A stretch of 64,000 nucleotides of DNA, from assembly GCF_036014215.1 (NCBI RefSeq), contig NZ_CP107921.1, forward strand, positions 2,427,501-2,491,500, in the 5' to 3' direction. Made by a program: the position numbers and the translations under genes. Below are positions 16,413 through 27,162 of the stretch, in pieces. A model generated the notes under the pieces. The model was given only the letters and a program-made list of their open reading frames with translations. It did no database searches and was not told the DNA's origin. The DNA comes from Streptomyces sp. NBC_00440. GTDB taxonomy: Bacteria; Actinomycetota; Actinomycetes; Streptomycetales; Streptomycetaceae. Every line of letters begins with the position of its first letter. Position 1 is the first letter of the stretch.

Positions 16413-17243
16413 ATGCGCAGCTACAGCCCGGACTTCACGCCGCCGTGGAAGAAGCAGACGCCCGCCCGCGAGGTCGCGGCCGAGCCCGATCTGGTGGTCG
16501 AGGAGATCGCCACCGGGTTCTGCGGTGCGGTGATCCGTTGTGAGAAGACGGCCGAGGGGCCGACGGTCACCCTGGAGGACCGCTTCGGCAAGCACCGGGT
16601 GTTCCCGATGGGGCCGCGCGCCTTCCTGCTTGAGGGGCGCCCGGTCACTCTCGTACGTCCCACAGCGGCGCAGCAGCGCACCCACCTGACGGCGTCCGGT
16701 TCGCTGGCGGTGCCCGGCGCGCGGGCACGGGTCGCGCGGGCCGGGCGGATCTACGTCGAGGGGCGGCACGACGCGGAGCTGGTCGAGCGGGTGTGGGGCG
16801 ACGACCTGCGGATCGAGGGCGTCGTCGTCGAGTATCTGGGCGGCATCGACGATCTGCCCGCGATCGTCGCGGAGTTCGGCCCGGCGGCGGACGCGCGGCT
16901 CGGGGTGCTGGTCGACCATCTGGTCCCGGGCTCGAAGGAGTCCCGTATCGCGGCGGAGGTCTCCAGCGACCACGCACTGGTGGTGGGGCACCCCTACATC
17001 GACGTCTGGGAGGCGGTGAAGCCGTCGTCGGTGGGCATCGCGGGGTGGCCGGCCGTACCGCGCGGGCAGGACTGGAAGACGGGTGTGTGCCGGGCGCTGG
17101 GCTGGCCGGAGAACACCGGGGCCGCGTGGCAGCGGATCCTGTCGGGGGTGCGCTCCTACCGGGACCTGGAGCCCGCGCTGCTGGGGCGCGTGGAGGAGCT
17201 GATCGACTTCGTGACGGCGCCGGAGGATACAAGCGTCGCCTAG
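16413..17243 (+). CDS. DUF3097-family protein with TOPRIM-like segment
   Basis: Protein of 276 residues from the ATG at 16413; the frame is open further upstream but overlaps the preceding gene. An N-terminal small beta domain (FTPPWKKQTPAREV to about residue 80) is followed by a region that reads like a TOPRIM fold. That region has IYVEGRHDAELVERVWGDDL with an acidic residue after the first strand, a second strand GVVVEYLGGIDDLP, then LGVLVDHLVPGSKE and LVVGHPYIDVWEAV. TOPRIM domains bind magnesium in nucleases and primases, so a nucleic-acid role is plausible but undemonstrated. Actinobacteria-restricted family as far as I recall. Confidence 0.8.
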   Translation: MRSYSPDFTPPWKKQTPAREVAAEPDLVVEEIATGFCGAVIRCEKTAEGPTVTLEDRFGKHRVFPMGPRAFLLEGRPVTLVRPTAAQQRTHLTASGSLAVPGARARVARAGRIYVEGRHDAELVERVWGDDLRIEGVVVEYLGGIDDLPAIVAEFGPAADARLGVLVDHLVPGSKESRIAAEVSSDHALVVGHPYIDVWEAVKPSSVGIAGWPAVPRGQDWKTGVCRALGWPENTGAAWQRILSGVRSYRDLEPALLGRVEELIDFVTAPEDTSVA

Positions 17244-17535
17244 GGCCTGTCGTCAAAGTGCCGCCTGCCGCGCGGCGTCTGGCACGCACGCTCGCGGCGT
17301 TGCCGAAATGCCCTTTCCCCGACTCCTCGTGGCGACGGATTGCCCCTACCTGCTCGGCGCAGGACATCCCCAGCCCCGCCGAGCGCCGGAATTTCCAGCC
17401 CACCGAGCGCCGGAGAATTCAAGCCCCTCCTGGGGGCACCTCCCAGCGGTAGCCGGGAGAGATTGAGGAGCGGGGTCCGGGGCGGAGCCCCGTGCAGGCC
17501 GCAGCAACCAGCACCCTGCGCGGCCGGCGGCAGCC
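17244..17535. repeat. Intergenic region made of common-looking Streptomyces repeats
   Basis: No gene found. The left part (GGGCCTGTCGTCAAAG and onward to about 17365) and the right part (from AAGCCCCTCCTGGGGG to CGGGGTCCGGGGCGGAG, about 17424-17490) resemble repeat families I associate with Streptomyces intergenic DNA. The right part is a set of short inverted repeats: CCTCCTGGGGG, GGAGATTGAGGAGCGGGG, CGGGGCGGAGCCCCG. CCGAGCGCCGGA occurs twice between them. Sitting between the end of the DUF3097 gene and the end of hemW, which converge, it probably also terminates transcription. Confidence 0.5.
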
Positions 17536-18768
17536 TCAGTCCACCAGGTCCCGCACCACCGCATCGGCCAGCAACCGCCCCCGCAGGGTGAGCACCGCCC
17601 GCCCCGCCTCATAGGCCACCGCCTCAAGCAGTCCGTCCGCCAGGGCCCGCCGGGACGCGGCCAGGCCCGCCGGGGCCAGGATGGCGAGCGGGCAGCCGTC
17701 GCGGAGGCGCAGTTCCAGCAGGATGCGCTCCACCCGGCGGTCCTCGGCGGGCAGGATCTCCCGGCCCGCGCCGGGTGACTTGCCGGCCGCCAGGGCCGCC
17801 GCGTACGCGCCGGGGTGCTTCACGTTCCACCAGCGCACGCCGCCGATGTGGCTGTGCGCGCCGGGGCCCGCGCCCCACCAGTCCGCGCCGCGCCAGTACA
17901 GCTCGTTGTGCAGGCAGCGGCCCGCGTCGGTGGTGGACCAGTTGGAGACCTCGTACCAGGAGAACCCCGCGTCGGCCAGGACCGAGTCCGCGATCAGATA
18001 GCGGTCCGCGTGCTCGTCGTCGTCCGTCATCGGCACCTCGCCGCGCCGGATCCGGCGGGCCAGCTGGGTGCCCTCCTCGACGATGAGCGCGTACGCGGAG
18101 ATGTGATCGGGTCCGGCGCCGACCGCCGCCGAGAGCGAGGCCCGCCAGTCGTCGTCGGACTCGCCGGGCGTGCCGTAGATCAGGTCCAGATTGACGTGCT
18201 CGAAGCCCGCGGCGCGCGCCTCCGCGACGCACGCCTCGGGCCTGCCCGGGGTGTGGGTCCGGTCGAGGATCTTCAGGACGTGCTGCCGCGCGCTCTGCAT
18301 CCCGAACGAGATCCGGTTGAAGCCTCCGGCCCGCAGCGTCGCCAGATACTCCGGGCCGACGGACTCCGGGTTGGCCTCGGTGGTGATCTCGGCGCCGTCG
18401 GCGAGGCCGAACTCGTCCCGGACCGCCGCGAGCATGCGCACCAGGTCCGCCGCGTCGAGCAGGGTCGGCGTGCCGCCGCCGACGAAGACGGTGCTCACCC
18501 GGCGCGGGTCGTCGCCGAGCACCTTGCGGGCCAGCCGGATCTCCTCGGTGAGGGTCGACGCGTAGTTGTCCTGCGAGGCCAGCACACCGCCCGAGCCGCG
18601 CAGCTCGGTCGCGGTGTAGGTGTTGAAGTCGCAGTACCCGCAGCGCGTCGCGCAGTAGGGCACGTGCAGATAGAACCCGAGCGGCCGCTCACCCGCGCCC
18701 TCCAGGGCATGACCGGGCAGCGCCCCGTCATCGGGCATGGGCTCACCATCGGGCAGTACGGAAGGCAT
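17536..18768 (-). CDS. hemW: Radical SAM heme chaperone HemW
   Basis: Protein of 410 residues. The radical SAM cysteines are in YCATRCGYCDF near residue 39, the CxxxCxxC spacing shared by HemN and HemW. The SAM-binding FVGGGTPTLL, the NPES motif and ISFGMQS follow. HemW lacks coproporphyrinogen oxidase activity and is thought to deliver heme to respiratory enzymes. Length and the absence of an extra N-terminal cysteine support HemW rather than HemN. In many Gram-positives hemW lies close to lepA and hrcA, as here. Confidence 0.92.
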   Translation of the reverse strand: MPSVLPDGEPMPDDGALPGHALEGAGERPLGFYLHVPYCATRCGYCDFNTYTATELRGSGGVLASQDNYASTLTEEIRLARKVLGDDPRRVSTVFVGGGTPTLLDAADLVRMLAAVRDEFGLADGAEITTEANPESVGPEYLATLRAGGFNRISFGMQSARQHVLKILDRTHTPGRPEACVAEARAAGFEHVNLDLIYGTPGESDDDWRASLSAAVGAGPDHISAYALIVEEGTQLARRIRRGEVPMTDDDEHADRYLIADSVLADAGFSWYEVSNWSTTDAGRCLHNELYWRGADWWGAGPGAHSHIGGVRWWNVKHPGAYAAALAAGKSPGAGREILPAEDRRVERILLELRLRDGCPLAILAPAGLAASRRALADGLLEAVAYEAGRAVLTLRGRLLADAVVRDLVD

Positions 18769-18794
18769 GCCCCCATTGTCCCCCGGTCCGGGGA

Positions 18795-20765
18795 CTACTC
18801 CGCCCGCAGCACCAGGAGCGCCATGTCATCGTCCAGCGGCTCCACGCCGAACGCGTAGACCGCCTGCTTGATCCGCTCGGCGACGCCCTGCGCGGTCAGG
18901 CCCGTACAGCCCGCCAACTCGGCCGAGAGACCGTCGCCGTCGTCGAACATGCGCGGGCCGGCCCGCCGCTCGGTGACGCCGTCGGTGACGCAGAGCAGTG
19001 TGTCGCCGGGCACCAGGTCGAACGTCTCGCTCTCGTACGCGACCCCCTCGATCACGCCGAGCAGCATCTGGGGCGCGGCGGCGGCCCGTACGGCGCCGTC
19101 GGGGCTCAGCAGCAGCGGCAGCGGGTGGCCCGCGCTGGCCAGGGTGCACCGGACTCCCGCGCCGTCGGGCAGCGGCACCAGCTCGCCGTAGAGCAGCGAG
19201 AGGAACCGGGACTGGGGGTCCTCGTGCAGTTCCTGGCCGCCGGCCATCGCGACCATCCGGGCGGCCGCCTCGGCGGTCTCCATCGCGTCGTCGAGCAGCA
19301 GCTTGTTGAGCCGGTCGAGCACCTCGGAGACCTGGTAGCCCTCGCGGGCGAGCAGCCGCAGCCAGGGGCGGGCGAGTCCGGTGACGACGGCCGCCTCCGG
19401 GCCGCTGCCCTGGACGTCGCCGAGTGCGAAGCACCAGCGGCCGCCCGCGCTGTCGCCGGGGAAGACGTCGTAGAAGTCGCCGCCCGCGACGCCCTCGCCG
19501 CGCGGCTCGTAGACGAGGGCGCTGTCCATGCCGGGGATCTCGGCGACGCTGCTGGGCAGCAGGCCGCGCTGGAGGACCCTGCTGATGGTGGCCTGCCGGG
19601 TGTACTGGCGCGCGGCGCCGATCGCCAGCGCGACCCGGCGTGCGAAGTCACCCACCAGGGCGGTGACTTCCTCGTGGGCTCGCCGCCCGGCGGCCCGGCC
19701 GAGCAGCAGGGTGCCCAGCGGGCGGCCCGCCGCGAGCAGCCGGTAGCCGAGCACCGTGCCGTCGGCGCCCGCTCTGCCGTCGGCGCCCGCCGTCCCGTCG
19801 GCGAAGGGCCACTCCAGGGCCACGGCGCCGCCCCGCGCGGACTCGGGCAGGTGCGGCGGCTCCTTCTCCAGTACGGCCCGCAGCTCGTCGACCCGGCTCT
19901 CGTGGGCGTGCCAGACCCGCGACAGCCTCGGTCTGCGTCCCGGGCCGCCGGCCTCCGGGTCCAGCCAGACGGCGCACCAGTCGCCGAGCCGGGGCACCAG
20001 GAGCTGCGCGGCCAGTGCGGCGATCATGTCCTCGTCGAACTGCCCGGCGAGGAGTTCGGATGCCTCGGCGAGGAAGCTGAGCGCGCCGCTGCTGCTCCAC
20101 TCCCGCTCCGCGCCCTGTCTGTGCCGGGGCGCGGGGGCCAGGATCTCGGCGGCGCGCAGCCCGCGGCGCAGGCGGCGGTCGCCGCCTGCGGCGGGCTGCG
20201 GGTCGCCCCCGTCGAGCGGCAGCCGGGTCCAGACCGTCTTGAGTCCGGTGCGGTAGGTGATGCCCCAGGCCTCGGCCAGGGACGAGACGAGCCGCAGCCC
20301 GCGGCCGTACTCCGGCAGGCCGTCCTGGTGGTCGTCCGGGTCGTTGCGCACCTCCCGCGACGGGTGGTGGTCGGAGACCTCGATCACCAGCGCGGGCGGC
20401 TCGTCGCCCGCCGCGCCCTCCAGCCGTACGAGCACCTCGACCGTGGTGCCCGCGTGCACGACGGCGTTGGTGACGAGTTCACTGGCGATCAGGGCGGAGT
20501 CGTCGGCGAGCTGGTCGGTGAATCCGGTGGCCGGCAGGCCGAGCGCGGTCCAGTCGGCGAGCGCGGCCCGGACGAACCGGCGCGCGGCGGACGGGGACAG
20601 CGGGTTGCCGGGCAGGCTGGTGCGGACCACCGACGGCACGCCTGCCGGTGGCCCGGAGGGGCGCACGGTATGGACCGCGGTCTCCCTCTGTACGGGAATG
20701 GACCCGGGAATGGACCCCACTCGGTGGCTCCCTGACCAGATCTGACGTTGCGCCGATGACGACAC
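18795..20765 (-). CDS. SpoIIE-type PP2C phosphatase with N-terminal histidine-kinase-like ATPase
   Basis: Protein of up to 656 residues; the GTG start is uncertain. Domain order is unusual: an RsbW-like HATPase first (about 60-190, with DSALIASELVTNAVVHAG and GRGLRLVSSLAEAWG), then a GAF-like region to about 390. Last comes a SpoIIE/PP2C phosphatase (410-655) with metal residues in GGDFYDVFPGD, LCVTDGVTERR and DDDMALLVLRAE. Such proteins act in partner-switching control of sigma factors: the kinase part phosphorylates an anti-anti-sigma protein and the phosphatase part reverses it. No partner anti-sigma or antagonist gene is adjacent. Confidence 0.88.
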   Translation of the reverse strand: MSSSAQRQIWSGSHRVGSIPGSIPVQRETAVHTVRPSGPPAGVPSVVRTSLPGNPLSPSAARRFVRAALADWTALGLPATGFTDQLADDSALIASELVTNAVVHAGTTVEVLVRLEGAAGDEPPALVIEVSDHHPSREVRNDPDDHQDGLPEYGRGLRLVSSLAEAWGITYRTGLKTVWTRLPLDGGDPQPAAGGDRRLRRGLRAAEILAPAPRHRQGAEREWSSSGALSFLAEASELLAGQFDEDMIAALAAQLLVPRLGDWCAVWLDPEAGGPGRRPRLSRVWHAHESRVDELRAVLEKEPPHLPESARGGAVALEWPFADGTAGADGRAGADGTVLGYRLLAAGRPLGTLLLGRAAGRRAHEEVTALVGDFARRVALAIGAARQYTRQATISRVLQRGLLPSSVAEIPGMDSALVYEPRGEGVAGGDFYDVFPGDSAGGRWCFALGDVQGSGPEAAVVTGLARPWLRLLAREGYQVSEVLDRLNKLLLDDAMETAEAAARMVAMAGGQELHEDPQSRFLSLLYGELVPLPDGAGVRCTLASAGHPLPLLLSPDGAVRAAAAPQMLLGVIEGVAYESETFDLVPGDTLLCVTDGVTERRAGPRMFDDGDGLSAELAGCTGLTAQGVAERIKQAVYAFGVEPLDDDMALLVLRAE

Positions 20766-20987
20766 CGACAGAGTGACAGACTGAGCCCGCCCATATGCGT
20801 CGAGTTACTCAAATGGGCCGTGTCGGAAAGAGAAACCACTGGTGGGCGCGGTGGCGGAGACATGAATCCGGTACGGATCCGGTCCTGCGGAGCCGCCCAT
20901 CGGGGGTGACGGCGGGTGTGGCTGCGGGTGGGGACCGGCGGCGGATCCCGCCGCCGGTCCCGCTCCGCTCCCGCGCCCGGACCTCGG

Positions 20988-22877
<1,890 letters not shown>

Positions 22878-23014
22878 GACGTCGTCCTCCGGGCCTGCGG
22901 GCAGCTCTGCGCGACTGGCTGGTGGCTGTTATTTAAACTGGCGAGTAACTAGTGATCAGAGTAGAGCGCCTGTGTCCGCCACGTAAGAGGGAACGGCCGT
23001 GCGCTTCATAACGA

Positions 23015-23046
23015 ACGGGCCCCCATGCCGCAGCGCGGGGGCCCGT
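23015..23046 (-). terminator. Hairpin downstream of lepA
   Basis: Perfect ten-base stem ACGGGCCCCC...GGGGGCCCGT with a 12-base loop, 81 bases past the lepA stop. No U-run follows, as is common for Streptomyces terminators. Confidence 0.75.
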
Positions 23047-23126
23047 CTGTCGAATCTCGTTCCGGTTCTCGCCGGTTACCGCCGGTTCGCGCAGGTCACC
23101 TCTGCCTCTCGGACCGACTGCTCCGG

Positions 23127-24995
23127 CTACTTCTTCTTGCTCTCGCCGGACTCGTCGGTCGAGAGCACCGCGATGAAGGCCTCCTGCGGGACCTCCACGT
23201 TGCCGACCATCTTCATCCGCTTCTTGCCTTCCTTCTGCTTCTCCAGCAGCTTCCGCTTACGGGAGATGTCACCGCCGTAACACTTGGCGAGGACGTCCTT
23301 GCGGATGGCGCGGACGGTCTCACGGGCGATGACCCGGGCTCCGATGGCCGCCTGGATCGGCACCTCGAAGTTCTGCCGCGGGATCAGCTTCTGCAGCTTG
23401 GCGACGAGCCGCACCCCGTACGCGTACGCCTTGTCCTTGTGCGTGACGGCGGAGAACGCGTCGACCTTGTCGCCGTGCAGCAGGATGTCGACCTTGACGA
23501 GCTGGGCCGCCTGCTCGCCGGTGGGCTCGTAGTCGAGCGAGGCGTAGCCGCGGGTCTTCGACTTCAGCTGGTCGAAGAAGTCGAAGACGATCTCGGCGAG
23601 CGGCAGGGTGTAGCGGATCTCGACCCGGTCCTCGGAGAGGTAGTCCATCCCGAGCAGCGTGCCGCGGCGGTTCTGGCAGAGCTCCATGATCGCGCCGATG
23701 AACTCGCTGGGGGCCAGCACCGTGGCGCGGACGACCGGCTCGTGCACCTTGTCGATCTTCCCCTCGGGGAACTCGCTCGGGTTGGTGACGATGTGCTCGG
23801 TGCCGTCCTCCATGTCCACGCGGTAGACCACGTTGGGCGCGGTGGCGATGAGCTCCAGATTGAACTCGCGCTCCAGCCGCTCCCGGACCACGTCGAGGTG
23901 GAGCAGGCCGAGGAAGCCGACCCGGAAGCCGAAGCCGAGAGCCGCCGACGTCTCCGGCTCGTACACCAGGGCGGCGTCGTTGAGCTGGAGCTTCTCCAGG
24001 GCCTCACGGAGGTCCGGGTAGTCCGAGCCGTCCAGCGGGTAGAGCCCGGAGAACACCATCGGCTTGGGGTCCTTGTAGCCGCCCAGGGCCTCGGTGGCGC
24101 CCTTGTGCAGCGAGGTGATCGTGTCACCGACCTTCGACTGCCTGACGTCCTTCACACCGGTGATGATGTAGCCGACCTCGCCGACGCCGATGCCGTCGGC
24201 CGGGGTCATCTCCGGGGACGAGACCCCGATCTCCAGCAGCTCGTGGGTGGCGTTGGTGGACATCATCCGGATGCGCTCACGCTTGTTGAGCTGGCCGTCG
24301 ATGACACGGACGTACGTCACGACGCCCCGGTACGAGTCGTAGACCGAGTCGAAGATCATCGCGCGGGCGGGGGCGTCGGCCTGGCCCACCGGGGCGGGCA
24401 CGTCCTTGACCACCCGGTCGAGGAGCACGTCCACGCCGACGCCGGTCTTCGCCGAGACCTTGAGCACGTCCTCGGGCTGGCAGCCGATGAGGTTCGCCAG
24501 CTCCTCGGAGAACTTCTCGGGCTGCGCGGCCGGCAGGTCGATCTTGTTGAGGACCGGAACGATCGTGAGGTCGTTCTCCATCGCCAGATACAGGTTGGCG
24601 AGGGTCTGTGCCTCGATGCCCTGGGCCGCGTCGACCAGCAGGATCGTGCCCTCACAGGCGGCGAGGGAACGCGAGACCTCGTAGGTGAAGTCCACGTGAC
24701 CAGGGGTGTCGATCATGTTCAGGACATGGGTGGTGCCCAGGTCCCCGCCCGTGGTGGGCGCCCAGGGCAGCCGGACCGCCTGGGACTTGATCGTGATGCC
24801 GCGCTCGCGCTCGATGTCCATCCGGTCGAGGTACTGAGCGCGCATCTGCCGCTGGTCGACCACTCCGGTCAGCTGGAGCATCCGGTCGGCAAGGGTCGAC
24901 TTGCCGTGGTCGATGTGCGCGATGATGCAGAAATTGCGGATCAGCGCCGGGTCGGTACGGCTCGGCTCGGGCACGTTGGTAGGAGTCGCGGGCAC
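23127..24995 (-). CDS. lepA: Elongation factor 4 (LepA)
   Basis: Protein of 622 residues from the GTG at 24995, chosen because AGGA lies six bases upstream and the family starts shortly before [16 protein letters not shown]. The longer frame adds 26 unsupported residues. GTPase motifs are visible: AHIDHGKST (G1), DTPGHVDF (G3) and NKIDLP (G4). The LepA-specific C-terminal domain ends [18 protein letters not shown]. It is a ribosome-associated GTPase proposed to back-translocate or remodel stalled ribosomes. Divergent from rpsT, a common arrangement in actinobacteria. Confidence 0.96.
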   Translation of the reverse strand: MPATPTNVPEPSRTDPALIRNFCIIAHIDHGKSTLADRMLQLTGVVDQRQMRAQYLDRMDIERERGITIKSQAVRLPWAPTTGGDLGTTHVLNMIDTPGHVDFTYEVSRSLAACEGTILLVDAAQGIEAQTLANLYLAMENDLTIVPVLNKIDLPAAQPEKFSEELANLIGCQPEDVLKVSAKTGVGVDVLLDRVVKDVPAPVGQADAPARAMIFDSVYDSYRGVVTYVRVIDGQLNKRERIRMMSTNATHELLEIGVSSPEMTPADGIGVGEVGYIITGVKDVRQSKVGDTITSLHKGATEALGGYKDPKPMVFSGLYPLDGSDYPDLREALEKLQLNDAALVYEPETSAALGFGFRVGFLGLLHLDVVRERLEREFNLELIATAPNVVYRVDMEDGTEHIVTNPSEFPEGKIDKVHEPVVRATVLAPSEFIGAIMELCQNRRGTLLGMDYLSEDRVEIRYTLPLAEIVFDFFDQLKSKTRGYASLDYEPTGEQAAQLVKVDILLHGDKVDAFSAVTHKDKAYAYGVRLVAKLQKLIPRQNFEVPIQAAIGARVIARETVRAIRKDVLAKCYGGDISRKRKLLEKQKEGKKRMKMVGNVEVPQEAFIAVLSTDESGESKKK

Positions 24996-25236
24996 GCAGG
25001 GTCCTGATTCTTGAGACGCCGGGCGTCTCGTCTCGGGCGATGGCGGATCGATACGTAGGCTCCATGGTCCCATGACCGGGGGGCCGATCCCGTTTTGGGC
25101 CGGTGGATGGCGGGCTGGTACCGTGGTCAGCTGTGCCTCCTGGGCCTTCCGGATGAACGCTCCACACGGTTCATGACGGTCGGTGCGGTGGCACTCATGG
25201 AAATTTCGAATTCATCGAACCTGAAAAGGCTCTTTC

Positions 25237-25503
25237 GTGGCGAACATCAAGTCCCAGATCAAGCGGAACAAGACCAACGAGAAGGCGCGCCTGCGCAACA
25301 AGGCCGTCAAGTCGTCGCTCAAGACCGCGATCCGCAAGTCCCGTGAGGCCGTTGCCGCGGGCGACGTCGAGAAGGCCACCGCGGCCGCTCGGCTGGCCTC
25401 GCAGCAGCTCGACAAGGCTGTCAGCAAGGGCGTCATCCACAAGAACTCCGCGGCCAACAAGAAGTCGGCGATCGCCAAGCGCGTCGCCGGTCTCTCCGCC
25501 TGA
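25237..25503 (+). CDS. rpsT: 30S ribosomal protein S20
   Basis: Protein of 88 residues starting with GTG ([21 protein letters not shown]). Highly basic, helical, with [14 protein letters not shown] at the C-terminus, typical of S20, which binds the 5' domain of 16S rRNA early in assembly. A short AAAGG lies seven bases before the start. Divergent from lepA across about 240 bases. Confidence 0.97.
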   Translation: MANIKSQIKRNKTNEKARLRNKAVKSSLKTAIRKSREAVAAGDVEKATAAARLASQQLDKAVSKGVIHKNSAANKKSAIAKRVAGLSA

Positions 25504-25574
25504 AGCTGACCGAACCGGTCCGCCCTCGCGGCTGACCGCATTCGCGTGACTTCTTTCGCGTGACTTCGACCTAC

Positions 25575-25593
25575 GGGGCTCTCCGCGAGCCCC
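25575..25593 (+). terminator. Hairpin downstream of rpsT
   Basis: GGGGCTC-N5-GAGCCCC seven-base perfect stem 72 bases after the rpsT stop, without a clear U-run. Confidence 0.6.
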
Positions 25594-25702
25594 AGCCCCA
25601 CCCCGTCGTCCCGGGCCCAGCGGCCCCTCTACCGCTCCGGTACGACACCCCGCGCCGCACACGGCCTGCGTTCGCCACGCGGGTGCGGCGCACCAACGCT
25701 TG

Positions 25703-25753
25703 AGCCGAGGCCCTGCCCCTGTCCTTCCCCAGGACGGAGGCGGGGCCTTCGGC
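25703..25753. terminator. Bidirectional hairpin between rpsT and holA
   Basis: GCCGAGGCCCTGCCCC pairs with GGCGGGGCCTTCGGC with minor mismatches; the loop contains a smaller TCCTTCCCCAGGA hairpin. It lies between converging rpsT and holA and could end both transcripts. Confidence 0.6.
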
Positions 25754-25835
25754 ATGTCCGGGGTCGCCCATGTGGGCGCGTGGGGGTAGGGGTCGGGACC
25801 CGTTACGTCGGGAGTGCGGACCGGCGGAACAGCCG

Positions 25836-26831
25836 TCAGCGGCGCATCCGGGCCGCCCGTGCCACCGTGACCACGGCGCGCTCCAGCTCGTACTCCGGGT
25901 CGTCGCCGCCCCCCTTGACCCCGGCGTCCGCCTCCGCGACGGCGCGCAGCGCGACCGCCACCCCGTCCGGTGTCCAGCCGCGCATCTGCTGCCGTACCCG
26001 GTCGATCTTCCACGGCGGCATACCCAGCTCACGGGCGAGATCGGCGGGGCGCCCGCCGCGGGCCGACGAGAGCTTGCCGATGGCCCGGACGCCCTGCGCC
26101 AGGGCGCTGGTGATCAGTACGGGGGCGACCCCGGTCGACAGCGACCAGCGCAGCGCCTCCAGCGCGTCGGCCGCGCGGCCTTCGACGGCACGGTCGGCGA
26201 TGGTGAAGCTGGAGGCCTCGGCGCGTCCCGTGTAGTACCGCCCGACGATCGCTTCGTCGATCGTGCCCTCGACGTCCGCGACGAGCTGGGAGACCGCACT
26301 CGCGAGCTCCCGCAGATCGCTGCCGATGGAGTCGACCAGCGCCTGGCACGCCTCGGGGGTCGCGGAACGGCCCAGGGCCCGGAACTCCGACCGTACGAAG
26401 GAGAGCCGCTCGGCCGGTTTGGTCGTCTTCGGGCAGGCGACCTCGCGGGCGCCGGCCTTGCGCGCGGCGTCCAGCAGCCCCTTGCCCTTGGCGCCTCCGG
26501 CGTGGAGGAGCACCAGGGTGATCTCGTCGGCCGGGGTGCCGAGGTAGCTCTTGACGTCCTTGATCGTGTCGGCGGAGAGGTCCTGTGCGTTCCGCACGAT
26601 GACGACCTTGCGCTCCGCGAAGAGCGAGGGGCTGGTCAGCTCGGCGAGAGTGCCCGGCTGGAGCTGGTCGGACGTGAGATCGCGGACGTCGGTGTCGGCG
26701 TCGGCCGCGCGGGCGGCGGCGACCACCTGCTGGACGGCACGGTCGAGCAGCAGATCCTCCTGCCCCACGGCGAGGGTGAGCGGCACGAGAGGGTTGTCTG
26801 CGGAGTTCTGCTGACTCTGTTTCCGGATCAT
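25836..26831 (-). CDS. holA: DNA polymerase III subunit delta
   Basis: Protein of 331 residues from the ATG at 26831 (MIRKQSQQNSADNPLVPLTLAVG); the open frame continues upstream with arginine/proline-rich sequence that is not real coding. AAA+-like clamp-loader fold: VGQEDLLLDRAV, LFAERKVVIVRNAQDL near residue 85 and the C-terminal collar region ELGMPPWKIDRVRQQ. It opens the beta clamp during loader action. Lies close to comEC-comEA, the usual actinobacterial neighbourhood. Confidence 0.9.
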   Translation of the reverse strand: MIRKQSQQNSADNPLVPLTLAVGQEDLLLDRAVQQVVAAARAADADTDVRDLTSDQLQPGTLAELTSPSLFAERKVVIVRNAQDLSADTIKDVKSYLGTPADEITLVLLHAGGAKGKGLLDAARKAGAREVACPKTTKPAERLSFVRSEFRALGRSATPEACQALVDSIGSDLRELASAVSQLVADVEGTIDEAIVGRYYTGRAEASSFTIADRAVEGRAADALEALRWSLSTGVAPVLITSALAQGVRAIGKLSSARGGRPADLARELGMPPWKIDRVRQQMRGWTPDGVAVALRAVAEADAGVKGGGDDPEYELERAVVTVARAARMRR

Positions 26832-26890
26832 CGCGGTCCAGCATCCCACGCGGCACTGACAGCCCCGGGGCGGTGCCGGAGAATGGCCGG

Positions 26891-27136
26891 GTGAGCGATG
26901 TGAGACACGTACTGGTGCTGCCCGACCGCGATGCCGCCGATGAGGTGGCCGGAGAGATCGCCGACCGTTTCGGGGTGGCCGATGAGCCCCAGCTCGTCCG
27001 GGACGCGCTGGCCGGGGAGGACGACGCCGAGGACGCGCAGTGGCTGGTCGTCGTCGAGGACCCGCAGGAGCGGCTGGATCCCGGGGCGCTGGACGCGTTC
27101 GCCGCCGAGTACGGCGGGTGGCTGGAGGCGCCATAG
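26891..27136 (+). CDS. Small acidic protein of unknown function
   Basis: Protein of 81 residues from the GTG at 26891, which has GGAG nine bases upstream; an earlier in-frame GTG at 26873 overlaps that ribosome site and is less likely. Strongly acidic, with a predicted alpha/beta pattern: HVLVLPDRDAADEVAGEIADRFG, then QWLVVVEDPQERLD. Third-position GC supports real coding. No known domain recognised. It sits alone between the start of holA and the end of the YceI gene, which is on the other strand. Confidence 0.6.
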   Translation: MSDVRHVLVLPDRDAADEVAGEIADRFGVADEPQLVRDALAGEDDAEDAQWLVVVEDPQERLDPGALDAFAAEYGGWLEAP

Positions 27137-27162
27137 GTTCTGGCCCCCAAGTCGGGCCCTGC

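Noticed and set aside
17244..17365. Insertion sequence end (GGGCCTGTCGTCAAAG)
   Set aside because: No transposase or partner inverted repeat is nearby; listed as part of a repeat region only.
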